Below, piece after piece: positions 29,319 through 41,100 of a stretch of DNA of 64,000 nt. A program made the position numbers and the translations under genes. Source of the DNA: Kiritimatiellia bacterium (GTDB taxonomy: Bacteria; Verrucomicrobiota; Kiritimatiellia; RFP12; UBA1067); the NCBI GenBank assembly GCA_027858965.1, contig JAQIBS010000137.1:62001-126000 (forward strand), in the 5' to 3' direction. Position 1 is the stretch's first letter; the number at the start of each line of letters is the position of its first letter. The notes under the pieces were generated by a model. It saw only the letters and a list, made by a program, of their open reading frames with translations, was not told the origin of the DNA and searched no databases.

Positions 29319-30445
29319 AACATTTATTTGACCGTAACAATATCTCATTCAGTTCGCTCTCCGAACGTGTAAACAAACTGGATGTCAATCGGGACATGAT
29401 AGACCCGGAAAGCTACACCCCGGATCTTAATGAAGACGCCGCAGCCAGCGTTGAATGCGCCGCTGATGAGATACGAACCGCACGGAAAAATGGAGCTTCG
29501 GTTGTTCTTGCATTCGGGGCTCACTCCATCAAGAACGGCCTGGCACATGTTTTTACCGGACTGATGGATGGAGGCTGGGTCACTCACTTCGCCACCAATG
29601 GGGCTGGTGTAATTCATGACTGGGAGTTTGCCTACCAGGGGCGTTCAGGAGAGGATGTGCAGCGTTATGCCTCAGAGGGGCGTTTCGGCATCTGGCAGGA
29701 GACAGGTTTGTATATAAATCTTTCAATCGCAGCAGGAGCATTCCATGGTCTGGGATATGGTGAATCTGTGGGTGCCATGGTGGCGGAGAATGGGTTACGC
29801 ATTCCTGAAGAAAATGAACTTATAGAGGCAATTGCAGCGGGGTCTGCAATAGATGCTACTGGCGAAACATTGCTGCGTGCCGCTGCTGCGGCTGACCTGA
29901 GGCAGAGAATGCACCGTCTGGGGATAGAGCCGGGCTGGCTTGATATTCAGCATTTTTACAGGGAGTGCGGTTTTCAGGCGGCTGCCTATAATGCCGGAGT
30001 GCCGTTTACCGCCCACCCGATGTTTGGTCATGACATTATCTATACCCACCCGATGAATTGCGGGGCTGCCATCGGTAGAACAGCTGAACGTGATTTTCTT
30101 GCTTTTACTGAATCGGTCAACCGATTGGAGGGGGGTGTCTATCTCTCTGTGGGATCTGCCGTGATGTCACCGATGATCTTTGAGAAGGCCCTGTCAATGT
30201 CGCGTAACCTGGCGCATAATGAGGATCGGAAAATTGAAAACTTTTCGATTCATGTGGTTGACTTGGCCAGATCATCCTGGGACTGGACCAGGGATGGAGA
30301 ACCGCCTCAGGATAATCCTGCCTACTATCTGCGCTTCTGCAAAACATTTTCCCGTATGGGTGGTCGCATGACCTACACCAGTGCGGACAACCGCGACTGG
30401 CTGGTGGCCCTTTTGAAAAATCTGGAATCAGCAGGAATAAAATAA
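29315..30445 (+). CDS. Conserved protein of unknown function, possibly deoxyhypusine-synthase-like
   Basis: VVLAFGAHSIKNGLAHVFTGLMDGGWVTHFATNGAGVIHDWEFAYQG; ATG overlaps the PfkB stop, implying translational coupling. Confidence 0.6.
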   Translation: MKHLFDRNNISFSSLSERVNKLDVNRDMIDPESYTPDLNEDAAASVECAADEIRTARKNGASVVLAFGAHSIKNGLAHVFTGLMDGGWVTHFATNGAGVIHDWEFAYQGRSGEDVQRYASEGRFGIWQETGLYINLSIAAGAFHGLGYGESVGAMVAENGLRIPEENELIEAIAAGSAIDATGETLLRAAAAADLRQRMHRLGIEPGWLDIQHFYRECGFQAAAYNAGVPFTAHPMFGHDIIYTHPMNCGAAIGRTAERDFLAFTESVNRLEGGVYLSVGSAVMSPMIFEKALSMSRNLAHNEDRKIENFSIHVVDLARSSWDWTRDGEPPQDNPAYYLRFCKTFSRMGGRMTYTSADNRDWLVALLKNLESAGIK

Positions 30446-30698
30446 GCGTCAACCAATTGACAGGGGAACTGCCAGCGGCGCACTTGGATTATTCGGCTCA
30501 GTTAGGAGTGCCACCGACGTGGTGGTATCGAGGAATACGATTGCTGTTTCGTGGTTGATCCGCCACATGTGCCGTACAATGCCTTTCATTCCCCGGATGT
30601 AGCCGATTCTTACTGGTTCGCCGCAGTGGTCTTACAGTTCTGTGCGAAATGGTCCAGCCGGCTGGACCCTGTGTCCGGTACTCCAAGAACAAGATTTT

Positions 30699-31613
30699 TT
30701 AAGCTTTATCGACTTTGAATTTTTCCGTCAGGGCAACATCAAATGGCTTACTTGCCTCACCGAAGTAGAGCGTCTGGTGCGGGAAGGGGATTTCGATGCC
30801 AGCCTTGTCGAAAGCCAGCTTGATTCGACGTAAATATTCCCGGCCTACCTGCCATTGGCGGATGGGCTTGGTCTTGATCCGGCCCTTGATGATGACCGCT
30901 GAGTTGTCAAACTTGTCCACGCCGAATATCTCCGGCTCGTCCAGCATGAGATCGCCATTGGCGGGATCTTTTTTCAGCTCAGTTCCGACAGCTTTCATGA
31001 TCTCAATCACCTGATCGGTGTTTTCCTTGTAGGCCACCCCGATTTCGAAGACGTAAGCTGACCAGTCATTGGTCATGTTGCTCAATGTCGTGACGGTGCC
31101 GTTGGGAAATATGTGAACCACGCCTGAGAGGTCACGCAGAACGATCGTGCGGAAGTTGATGCTTTCCACCAGACCTCCGGTTCCGTTGACGACAGCAACG
31201 TCACCCACCCGGACCTGATTTTCGAGGATAAAGAAGAAACCGGAGATACAATCTCGTACGAGGTTTTGCGCGCCGAAACCGATTGCCAGGCCGAGAATAC
31301 CGGCGCTGGCCAGAATCGGGCGAATATCCACACCGAACTCTTTAAGAATGATCAGGATAACCGTCAACAATATGGCAATGCGGATGGCCTGACGTATCAG
31401 ACGAATAAGGGTTTCTATACGTTTACTGGATTCGGAAGGGGGCTCGCCGGACTCCCTGCTCGTCTTAAGCAGCCGGCCTTCGAGTTTTACAAGGGATTTC
31501 TTAATAATAGATAAGCCAAGCCAGGTCAGTGCCAGAATTATAAGCACTCGGGATGAGGTGGTCAGCAGATCTTCCCATTTTATCTGCTGCAACATTTGCA
31601 TGATACTATCCAT
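30699..31613 (-). CDS. Small-conductance mechanosensitive channel (MscS family)
   Basis: ILASAGILGLAIGFGAQNLVRDCISGFFFILENQVRVGDVAVVNGTGGLVESINFRTIVLRDLSGVVHIFPNG. Confidence 0.95.
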   Translation of the reverse strand: MDSIMQMLQQIKWEDLLTTSSRVLIILALTWLGLSIIKKSLVKLEGRLLKTSRESGEPPSESSKRIETLIRLIRQAIRIAILLTVILIILKEFGVDIRPILASAGILGLAIGFGAQNLVRDCISGFFFILENQVRVGDVAVVNGTGGLVESINFRTIVLRDLSGVVHIFPNGTVTTLSNMTNDWSAYVFEIGVAYKENTDQVIEIMKAVGTELKKDPANGDLMLDEPEIFGVDKFDNSAVIIKGRIKTKPIRQWQVGREYLRRIKLAFDKAGIEIPFPHQTLYFGEASKPFDVALTEKFKVDKA

Positions 31614-31832
31614 AATAGATTCCTTTGTTTAGTGATTAGGATAGCATAACTTTCCTGAACTATCAACCATGTGCATCTTTTAATATGCGGGCGGTATCCG
31701 CCGAGCCTCCTCCTGCCTCAACAATCGATTTGCGGAAGGTCTCTTCAATCACATTGTGATCTCAATATCTGCTTGCGACATTATTCAGGTTTTAGGAACG
31801 TGATTTTGAGCCGATGGAGAAAGAGTCGTGTG

Positions 31833-31874
31833 TACGCAAAATTACCATAAAGTGTGCGCATATGTTATCTTGAT
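31833..31874. promoter_or_regulatory. Candidate operator/promoter element (copy 2)
   Basis: TACGCAAAATTACCATAAAGTGTGCGCATATGTTATCTTGAT; about 70 bp upstream of the Gfo/Idh start. Confidence 0.6.
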
Positions 31875-31943
31875 ATTTTCAGCGTTCGGATTTATGCTTG
31901 AATAACTCATCTGAGAAATACACTGTATAAAGGAACAATTGAT

Positions 31944-33362
31944 ATGAGTAAAATTACAATGACACGTCGAAAATTTCTAAGGAATTCCGCCTTTGCAACG
32001 GGAGCTATGGCTATTAACGGTTGTACATCTACAAAAAAGACATTATCTTTTCGCAAACCGGGCGAGATGCTTCGGCTAGGAGTCGTGGGTGCTGGAGGTC
32101 AAGGCATCCGGGATTGGTCTGAAATGGTCGATTGCGGCAATGTTCAGGTTGTCGCCATGAGCGACACAGATTCGACCATGCTTGATAACGCGAAGAAATG
32201 GCACCTTGATAAAGGTTTGAAGGCGGACTTCAGCACATATTCTGACTACCGTAAGATGCTTGAAACTGAAAAGATTCTGGATGCTGTCATGGTTGCCACG
32301 CCTGATCACACCCACGCTCGTGCCGCAATACAGGCTATGAAGCGGGGTTGCCACGTTTACGTGGAAAAGCCGCTCGTGCGTACAATCTGGGAGGCCCGCT
32401 ACTTTAAGGATACGGCAAAGGATTGCGGAGTAATCACCCAGATGGGCAACCACGGCAGTGCAAAAGACGGTATGCGTCGTGGTGTGGAAATCCTGCGCTC
32501 GGGGCTGCTTGGCAATGTCACCGAAGTTCATGTCTGGACCAACCGTCCTGAAATCTCCCCTGGTAATACATGGGGTTGGAAACAGCCGGTAAAACGTCCT
32601 GTAGGCTCCGATCCGGTTCCTCCTGAGTTGAACTGGGAGTGTTGGCTGGGAATATCTCCCGAACGGCCTTTCAAAAAAGGGGTCTACCATCGCATTGCAT
32701 GGCGTGCCTTTTATGACTTCGGCACCGGTGCTTTCGGCGACATGGCATGCCATACCATGAACCTGGCCTTCCGTGGGCTGGAGCTCGGGAAGGTCACAGC
32801 CGGTGAAGCAGTTGAAATCTCTGAGCGCTATGCCGATACATATCCAGAATACAGCAAGGTCCGCCTGACCTATGCCGCACGCGGCAGGAAACCTCCGGTT
32901 GATCTCTATTGGTATGATGGCTATCGCAAACCCGCGGCTGAAATCATGCCACAGGTGATTGAAACATTGGGTAAGGTGCCGACAACCGGATGTTTCATCC
33001 TGGGCGATAAGGGCGTTATGGTGAATACCGACGACTACGGTGAATTCAGCTATATTGCCTTGAAAGGGGAGAAAAAGATGAAATCCATTACCAAGCATGA
33101 GGCCTGCCAGGCAGTACCGCTTTCATTACCGCGTGCCAGGGATCAGAATCAGCGGCGTGAGTTTGTTGAAGCGTGTTTCGGCCTGACAAAAACAACATCC
33201 GGCACCGATCACTCGGTTCCGTTGGTGGAAAGTATGCTGGTTGGATGTATGGCGCAGCGTATTCCTGGTAAAATCAACTGGAATGCCGACCAATGCATTT
33301 CGGACAACAAGGTAGCGAATGCCTTGATCAAACCATATATTCGTTCTGGCTGGGAATTCTGA
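31944..33362 (+). CDS. Tat-exported Gfo/Idh/MocA-family oxidoreductase
   Basis: TRRKFLRNSAFATGAMAINGC; LRLGVVGAGGQGIRDW; DAVMVATPDHTHARAAIQAMKRGCHVYVEKPL. Confidence 0.93.
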   Translation: MSKITMTRRKFLRNSAFATGAMAINGCTSTKKTLSFRKPGEMLRLGVVGAGGQGIRDWSEMVDCGNVQVVAMSDTDSTMLDNAKKWHLDKGLKADFSTYSDYRKMLETEKILDAVMVATPDHTHARAAIQAMKRGCHVYVEKPLVRTIWEARYFKDTAKDCGVITQMGNHGSAKDGMRRGVEILRSGLLGNVTEVHVWTNRPEISPGNTWGWKQPVKRPVGSDPVPPELNWECWLGISPERPFKKGVYHRIAWRAFYDFGTGAFGDMACHTMNLAFRGLELGKVTAGEAVEISERYADTYPEYSKVRLTYAARGRKPPVDLYWYDGYRKPAAEIMPQVIETLGKVPTTGCFILGDKGVMVNTDDYGEFSYIALKGEKKMKSITKHEACQAVPLSLPRARDQNQRREFVEACFGLTKTTSGTDHSVPLVESMLVGCMAQRIPGKINWNADQCISDNKVANALIKPYIRSGWEF

Positions 33363-33369
33363 GGGCAGT

Positions 33370-34948
33370 ATGAAAACGGATTTGAATCGGCGAGAGTGGT
33401 TGCGAAGAACAGGACTGTTGATGGTTGGACTGTTCTGCGTTGCTGTCCTGAGCTTTACGGCGATGGGGGCACAATCTGCTGCCGCTGACCAGGATGCTTA
33501 CGTCGATCAACAGGGAGGTCTGCGCTGGCGTGGATCGAATGATGAGGTCGCACTTTTTGGTGTCAATTACTACACCCCCTTCACGGTTGATTATGCAGAG
33601 GTCCGTAAACTTGGTGGCGATCATCGCCAGACCATCCTTGATGATGTAGCCCACCTGCGCCGGTTAGGGTTAGGGTGTATCCGTGTTCACTGCTTTGATC
33701 GTGAATTCAGTGATGCAGAGGGAAATCTCATTGATAATCACCATGTGGAGCTGCAACATTTCCGCCTTTCCGCAGTTCAGATACGGAGAATCTTTCGGAG
33801 ATGGCCGCGGAAGATGCTTTTATCTACAGCAATACCACCGAGACCCAACCGCCAGTACCGGAAAAGCTGAAACGTATCTGGGGGTGTGGCAGTTCGCCCT
33901 GCGTCAGCTTTGGAGGGAGTGGCACCTACTTTCTGGACCGGGTTACGTCAGGAGTCTGGAGGTTGCAGGTTTATCCGGATATCTTTAATGTTGCGGATGC
34001 CTATACCGGTACAGATCAGCGCAAGGTCTATCTGCTGCCGGTTTTCTTCAGAGCTTCGCGCCACTCCGGATGCCGCGTCCCGGACCTGACAGGGGGCTGC
34101 GCGTTGTTGCGCGCAGTGTAGGCAGTGCTTCGGCGGTTGAGCTGGGCTTCCGTATGCGGAATGGTCAGGGCCTCGGTTGTAATATTTATCTGGCTCCTGT
34201 ATGGCATGAGTATCTTGTGCCGGCCTCAGAGATGATGACTTTGTGGGGGCTTCCGTCGGCGGATGCATTTGATTGGGCAGAGGTTGAGAGTCTCAGTGTT
34301 CTCACGGGTGCCTGGCTGTTGAAGGAATCGAGAACCAAACCCCAGCTAATCGAAATACAATCCGTTGAATGGGTGCAGCTTCGATCCGCCTGGCAGCTGG
34401 TATCAGTCGGGGGCGGAATCCCGTGGAGCATCTTTGATGCAGATGAGTGGTTAAGGTCCAGGCTGTGGAATAAAAAGATCCAGCGATGGGGAACCTCTGA
34501 TGATCAGGGGCGGACCGCTGTCCATATTGGCGCGGAAGGTTTCAGCGATGATTTTGAATCTCTCTCCATGCGTGGTACATGTGATGGGAGTACACTGGCC
34601 AATTTGTGGAAAGGCGCGGACGAGGATGCGATCCTGTATGTCTGTGCACGTGCGGCGGCACCGGCTACCACCTCTTTTGAACTGGCTCTGATGGAATCGG
34701 GGGGTGTCACCTGGGGGACAGTTGTTAAACTGACCCCGGAGTGGCGCACAACCCGGATTCCCATCAAAAACCTTCGTCTTTTCACTCACTGGGACCCGGA
34801 GGCAGCTCAGAATGCAGGACCGTCGTTACGTCTCTCACGCCTGCAGAATGTTAATGTCTGCTTTGGAAGTTGGCTTTTTCCAAAAAAATCCGATCAGCCG
34901 CATGCAATGGAAATTTCCGCTATTGGAATAACGATCAACGCGAGATAA
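33370..34948 (+). pseudogene. Fragmented GH5-like (cellulase/mannanase-type) secreted protein with C-terminal CBM-like domains
   Basis: N-terminal fragment LRWRGSNDEVALFGVNYYTPFTVDYAEVRKLGGD...GLGCIRVHCFDREFSDAEGNLIDNHHVEL ends abruptly; C-terminal pieces continue in other frames (ORFs at 33801 and 34070). Indicates internal deletion plus frameshifts. Confidence 0.75.
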
Positions 34949-34960
34949 ACATGAAAAATG

Positions 34961-35015
34961 GTGTCAGGCATTAAAAAACAACAATGTAACCAAGAAATGG
35001 TGTCAGGCATTAAGA
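34961..35015. repeat. Two copies of GTGTCAGGCATTAA(A/G)AAA
   Basis: atggtgtcaggcattaaaaaacaacaatgtaaccaagaaatggtgtcaggcattaagaaag; a third copy begins at about 24036. Confidence 0.85.
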
Positions 35016-35187
35016 AAGAATCGGATTTGTCCCGATTGCCTGTCTCTTAGTGTGTTAAAATGTCTCATGTTGTATTCGTGGTGATAAAATGTAAGTGCAT
35101 AATATAAAGTTGTTTATATAATTATTGTCAGGGGTGGCACGGGGTATGCTTAAGATATAGCATATTTTGTAGAAAGGTTTTAAAACT

Positions 35188-37791
35188 ATGATGGATATGA
35201 ATAAATGGACCCAGAAAGCGCAGGAATCGGTGAAAAAAGCGCAGGGAGAGGCAATACGACGCACTCATCAGCAGGTTGATGTGGAGCATCTGCTATTTGC
35301 CCTGCTTAAATTGCCGGAGGGGCTGGTTCCTTCGCTGTTGCAACGTATGGGAGTTTCGGTTCCTGCTCTGACTGCTTCGGTTGAAGAGGCGCTTTCTAAA
35401 CGCCCCGCTGTGAGTGGCGACGTGGAGCACGGTAAGATCTATGTGACGCAGGAGTTTAATTCGCTGTTGGTTAAGGCGGGAGATTACGCCAAGCGTCTGG
35501 GTGATGAATATCTCTCGGTGGAGCATCTGTTGCTGGCCATGACCGGCCTGAGTAAAAAAAACGGGGTTGGCAAGCTTCTGCATGATGCCGGTGTGAATAC
35601 CAAGAGTTTTCTGGAGGCCCTCAAAGAGGTGCGCGGTAATCAGCGCGTGACCAGCGATAATCCGGAAGGTCAGTATGAAGCTCTGACAAAATATGGTAGC
35701 GATCTGGTGGAGCTGGCCCGTGCGGGTAAGCTCGATCCTGTGATTGGGCGCGATACGGAGATCCGCGATGTGGTTCGTATTCTTTCACGTAAAACCAAGA
35801 ACAACCCAGTGCTGATCGGTGAACCGGGTGTCGGTAAGACCGCGATTGTCGAGGGGCTGGCCCAGCGTATTGTGCGAGGTGATGTTCCTGAGGGACTTAA
35901 GGATCGCACGATCTTTTCCCTGGATATGACCTCTCTGATGGCGGGTGCCAAGTTTCGTGGTGATTTTGAGGAGCGTCTCAAGGCGGTTCTGAATGAGATC
36001 AAGGCTGCTGAAGGACGCATCCTGCTCTTTATTGATGAGATTCATACGATAGTTGGTGCTGGCAAGACCGAGGGCTCCTCGGATGCCGGTAATATGCTCA
36101 AGCCGATGTTGGCACGTGGTGAGCTGCATTGTATCGGTGCAACTACCCTGGATGAGTATCGCAAATACATGGAAAAGGATGCCGCTCTGGAGCGTCGTTT
36201 CCAGCCGATCAAAGTGGAAGCTCCCAGTGTGGAGGACTCAATTTCCATTTTGCGTGGGTTGAAAGAGCGTTTTGAGAGTCATCATAATGTGCGTATTCTG
36301 GATGCGGCGTTGGTTTCGGCCGCGATTCTCTCGGATCGGTATGTGCAGGATCGTTTCCTTCCGGATAAGGCCATTGATTTGCTGGATGAGGCCTGCGCAT
36401 CGATCCGGACGGAGATGGACTCTATGCCCGCCGAGCTGGATGAGATTACCCGTAAGGTGATGCGCCTTGAGATTGAGGAGGCGGCGCTTAAGAAGGAGAA
36501 AGATCAGGCTTCCAAGCAGCGCTTGAAGGAGCTGCGCAAGGAGTTGGCGGAGTTTAAGAGTCGCTCGGATGAGATGGTCTCTCGTTGGAAGTCGGAGAAA
36601 GATGTTCTGGAACAGACCAGTAAACTTCGCGAGGAGCTGAACGAGGCCAAGATTGAGTACGACCAGGTCGAACGTGCCTCTGATCATAACAAGGCCGCTG
36701 AACTGAAGTATGGCAAGATTCCAGAGCTGGAGAAGCGGCTGGAGGAGGCCTTGCAGCGCCTGCATGAAAATGAAGAGAATTCCATGTTGCGCGAAGAGGT
36801 GACTCCCGAGGAGATTGCATCGGCGGTGTCGCGCTGGTCGGGCATTCCCGTGACCAAACTGCTGGAGGGCGAGCGTAGCAAGCTGTTGCATCTCTCTGAT
36901 GATCTTCATAAGCAGGTGATTGGACAGAATGAGGCAGTTGATGCGGTGGCGGATGCAGTTCTACGTTCACGTGCTGGAATCAAGAACCGGCAGCGACCGG
37001 TGGGTGCATTCCTCTTCCTGGGTCCGACCGGTGTGGGTAAGACCGAGCTGGCCAAGGCGCTGGCAATTGAGCTTTTTGACTCCGAAAATGCGATGGTGCG
37101 GATTGATATGTCCGAGTATATGGAGAAGCACACGGTTTCGCGATTGGTGGGAGCTCCTCCCGGATATGTGGGATATGAGGAGGGCGGACAGCTGACTGAG
37201 GCGGTACGGCGCAAGCCCTACAGCGTGATCCTGCTGGATGAGATTGAGAAGGCGCATCATGATGTTTTTAATATCCTGTTGCAGATGCTGGATGACGGAC
37301 GACTGACCGATAACCGCGGTCGCACGGTGAGCTTCAGTAATGCGGTGATTATCATGACAGGCAATATCGGATCGGAGCTGCTGGCGGAGCCGGTGGGCGA
37401 GGGCGCTGATATGGAGGTTTCAGAGAGTGTGCGCGAGCAGATCATGGAGCGGTTGAAGGTTCACTTCCGCCCGGAGTTTCTTAATCGTCTGGATGAGGTG
37501 GTTCTGTTCAGCATGCTGAACAAGGAGCAGATCGGTGAGATTGTGAAGATTCAGCTGCAGGATCTTAGATCCCGCTTAAAGGAGCAGGAGCTGGAACTTT
37601 CGGTTGATGATGCCGCAATTGCGTTGCTGGCCGAACGCGGGTATGATCCGGTTTACGGAGCACGTCCAGTTAAACGGGCATTGCAGCGCGAGCTGGAAAC
37701 GCCGCTGGCGCGTAAGCTTGTGGCTGGCGAATATCTACCCGGAGCGAAGGTCAGCGTAACGGCCGTTGACGGTAAGCTCAGCTTCGCGTAA
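35188..37791 (+). CDS. clpB: ClpB-type AAA+ disaggregase
   Basis: 867 aa; two Walker A motifs ([33 protein letters not shown]); Clp_N repeats; middle coiled coil. Confidence 0.97.
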   Translation: MMDMNKWTQKAQESVKKAQGEAIRRTHQQVDVEHLLFALLKLPEGLVPSLLQRMGVSVPALTASVEEALSKRPAVSGDVEHGKIYVTQEFNSLLVKAGDYAKRLGDEYLSVEHLLLAMTGLSKKNGVGKLLHDAGVNTKSFLEALKEVRGNQRVTSDNPEGQYEALTKYGSDLVELARAGKLDPVIGRDTEIRDVVRILSRKTKNNPVLIGEPGVGKTAIVEGLAQRIVRGDVPEGLKDRTIFSLDMTSLMAGAKFRGDFEERLKAVLNEIKAAEGRILLFIDEIHTIVGAGKTEGSSDAGNMLKPMLARGELHCIGATTLDEYRKYMEKDAALERRFQPIKVEAPSVEDSISILRGLKERFESHHNVRILDAALVSAAILSDRYVQDRFLPDKAIDLLDEACASIRTEMDSMPAELDEITRKVMRLEIEEAALKKEKDQASKQRLKELRKELAEFKSRSDEMVSRWKSEKDVLEQTSKLREELNEAKIEYDQVERASDHNKAAELKYGKIPELEKRLEEALQRLHENEENSMLREEVTPEEIASAVSRWSGIPVTKLLEGERSKLLHLSDDLHKQVIGQNEAVDAVADAVLRSRAGIKNRQRPVGAFLFLGPTGVGKTELAKALAIELFDSENAMVRIDMSEYMEKHTVSRLVGAPPGYVGYEEGGQLTEAVRRKPYSVILLDEIEKAHHDVFNILLQMLDDGRLTDNRGRTVSFSNAVIIMTGNIGSELLAEPVGEGADMEVSESVREQIMERLKVHFRPEFLNRLDEVVLFSMLNKEQIGEIVKIQLQDLRSRLKEQELELSVDDAAIALLAERGYDPVYGARPVKRALQRELETPLARKLVAGEYLPGAKVSVTAVDGKLSFA

Positions 37792-38127
37792 GCTGCGTGC
37801 CTCGCCTCAGTCCCGCGTGCGGGCGCAGGCGGGGGCACAAAAAAACAGCACGATGACAGCAAGCTGTCCCGTGCTGATTTTTTAAGTATTGTCGGAGGGC
37901 CATCGTCCCCCTGTATAAAAGTACACACTCTTTTTGACCTGCCGAAAAAGAGAGCCATATTTTTATCATTTGCCAATTTTTACTGTCTTTGATAACGTTA
38001 CTTAGATTAGTACTATCGTGAGTTTACCCTAACCCTTAACCCTCCAATTACCTGTTCAAAGAAAAGGGGTGTTAAAATATACCCAGATGAGCATTACTGT
38101 GAAATATATGAGTTGTGGAGGGGCAGG

Positions 38128-41100
38128 ATGAAAGGTTTTTCCGGTATTTGGTTATCCTCTCTTCTGGTTTTCTGTTTTGTTGTGTGTGCGTGTGCGGCGC
38201 CTCAGCCTATTAAGGATGAGTATACGGTTCGTCGGTGGGGTGTTGAAGAGGGATTGCCTGAAGGAATCGTTACGGCGGTTGATATATTTGACGATGGATT
38301 TATCTGGTTGACCACGCCACGCAATGTGGTCCGATTCGATGGTGCGGAATTCATCTCTCTTCCTCAGGAAGATTATCCCGATAAGAAACCCAGACGTTTT
38401 AACTGCATTATTAGTGACCGGAATGGCGATGTATGGGTCTCTGGCGAAGATGGTGTTATGCGGAATTCCGGAGCAGGCTGGGAGGTTGTTCCTCTAAAAG
38501 GAAACCCTGACTTCAGCAAAGAGGAGCTCTGGCAGGTCGAAACCCCTGATGGAAGACTTGAACAATTACCTCACCTTGAAATTTTCTGGGTAAAGGAGGC
38601 TCCCGATGGCACCATCTGGGTTGCTTCGAATGTAGGGATGTACAAGTTTGAAGATAGTTCCCTGAATCGGATCTGCCCGATTGGAAATGATGCCCCGGAA
38701 ATTTTCACATCAGCCTGCATGGATGAGAGGGGGCAGATCTGGTTGGTTGGAGATGGAAGGCTCTTTGCTATTAATGGAGAGCATTATGGACCGGCTGATT
38801 TTCCCTGTGGAAAGGGGCGTGAAGCGCTTTTTCAGTTGTTTTCAGGAGTTGGCGGATCGCTTTGGGGAAAACGGGTGGATGGAAAACTTTTCCGGTGTAA
38901 CGATGAAGAGTGGTATGAGTCAGTTCCCCCTGGTTTGCGACATATGGCCTTACTTGAACAGGAAGATGGAGAGGTCTGGTTTGGAGCTGTTGAAGGAATA
39001 TATAGGTCGAATTTAAAGAACCTGCAGATGCTGGTGAGAGCAGGCATTGATAAGGCGCATGATGTACGTTCTCTTAAATCCGCGGCGGATGGTTCGCTGT
39101 GGGCTGGCAGTGGTAATGGTCTGTTTCAGCTTAAGTCGCGAACAGTGCGGATGTTTGCAGTGAAGGAGTTAAACGTACAGCAGACGGTTACGGCCCTTCG
39201 GCCCGATGAAAAAGGCGGTTTCTGGGTTGGCGTGGAAGGACATGGCATACTGGTCGGATCAGCTGGAGAGTTCAGTTCCTTTAAAACAGACCCGCCGGTA
39301 TTGAACGGTGCAACCGTTTCTGCAATGTGTATGAAACGAGATAAAACGTTCTGGGTGGGTACACGCGATGACCATCTCTGGAAGGTATCTCCGGACGGAA
39401 AAGTGGATCAGGTCAGATCAATGGGAGGATATGCCTCTAGAGGAATCACGGCATTGGCTGAATCTACAGATGGACGCTTATGGGTCGGCACACGGGAAGG
39501 AATATTGAAACGTGATGAGCAGAACCGTCTGAACCCGGTAGCTGGCCCGGATGATACAATTCTGGCATTGCATGCCGATTCTCGTAATGGAATGTGGGCT
39601 GCAACCCAGTGCACCGGTCTGTGGCATATCGATAGTGACGGCAATCACAGGTGCATCCGGCAGTCGGATGGATTACCCTCTGATACAATTCGTGCTTTGC
39701 TTCAGGATCCGGAAGGCCGGATGTGGCTTGCGACCTCCGAGGGCGTGGTTCTTTTTGTCGATTGTGACCCCCGTGTTCCTCAATCTCTCTCTTGTTCAGT
39801 ATCTTTTACGCAAGAGCAGGGCTTGCCCTTTGATGATATATGGCAGATGCTTGATGATGGTAAGGGGCATTTATGGCTGGGCACGCGACAGAGGATCATG
39901 CGGGTGGCAAAGGCTGATATGATGGATGTGGCTGAAGGCCGGAAGAAGGTTTTAACTGTCCGCACCTTTGGTCGGGATGACGGACTGGATTCCGGGCTTG
40001 TGGGGGGTGACCACAGCGGGCCTCTGGCTGTGCAGACGCAGGATGGTCTGCTCTGGTTTGCAACACACTCAGGTTTAGCAATGATAAATCCCGGGCAGTT
40101 GAAAGAGGATAACTTTGCATTGCAGGTATATATTGAAGAGATATCAGCCCGACAGCGTGGAGGTGAAACCTTTGTGCGAAAACTGACTGAACAGAGTCAG
40201 CCGGGAGATGGCTTTTATGAGGAGAGCTCACCTGAGATTGACCTGCCTGCAGGAAGCCGCAATATTACATTCAGTTATACGGCCCCTGTTTTTGTGAATC
40301 CAGAGCAGGTCTTGTTCAGGACGCGGCTTGATGGATATGAAAACGAGTGGTCTACACCATCAACCGGACGGCGGATAAGTTTTTCACGTCTGCCTCCGGG
40401 ACGCTATCGGTTTCGTGTAATGGTCTCCCGTCCCTCTAGCGGCTGGATTGAAAGCGGGAAGGGGGTGCAGTTCATTGTCTGCCCTTTCTTCTGGCAGACT
40501 CTCTGGTTTACGACACTATTAACGCTTTTACTGTTGGTTGCTGTAGGAGTCACGGTGGGTCTGCTTGTAAAAAGGCGTGAAATCCTGAAGCTGGAGAAGG
40601 AGAGGAGAGAGACTCGGGAACGCGAACGGGAGATGGAACGTAAAAGGGCTGTCGAACGCGAACGTGTTCGTATTGCGCGAGATATACATGATGATCTGGG
40701 TGCCGGCTTAACCCAGATGGCTCTGCAATCTGAACTGGCGCAGGGCGAACAAGGTAATCCCGCACAAATGAAATTACGCCTCGACCAGATTTTCAAGGCG
40801 GCCTGTTCCCTGGCTCAGAGCCTGAATGAGATTGTCTGGGCAGTTAATCCGAAGAACGATACGCTGGACAGCATGCTTTCCTATCTGGAAAATTATACGG
40901 ATGAATATTTGCGTGCATCTGGCTTGAGGTTCCGTCCGGATCTGCCTATTGAATGCCCTGACCTGCAGGTTTCATCCATGATTCGGCACCACATCTTCTG
41001 CGCAATAAGAGAGGCGCTTCATAACGCCGTCAAGTATGCGGGGTCATGTGAAGTGCGGCTTAAAGTGGAGGTCACAAAAACTTTCCTGAAAATTGAACTG

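Noticed and set aside
30450-30692. Possible transposase or toxin remnant between the DHS-like gene and MscS
   Set aside because: Short frames in several phases, no recognisable motif; cannot be supported.
32076-33098. 340 aa - strand ORF opposite the Gfo/Idh gene, and 399 aa + strand ORF (55337-56536) opposite the 701 aa gene
   Set aside because: Long only by codon bias of the real gene; no family signature.
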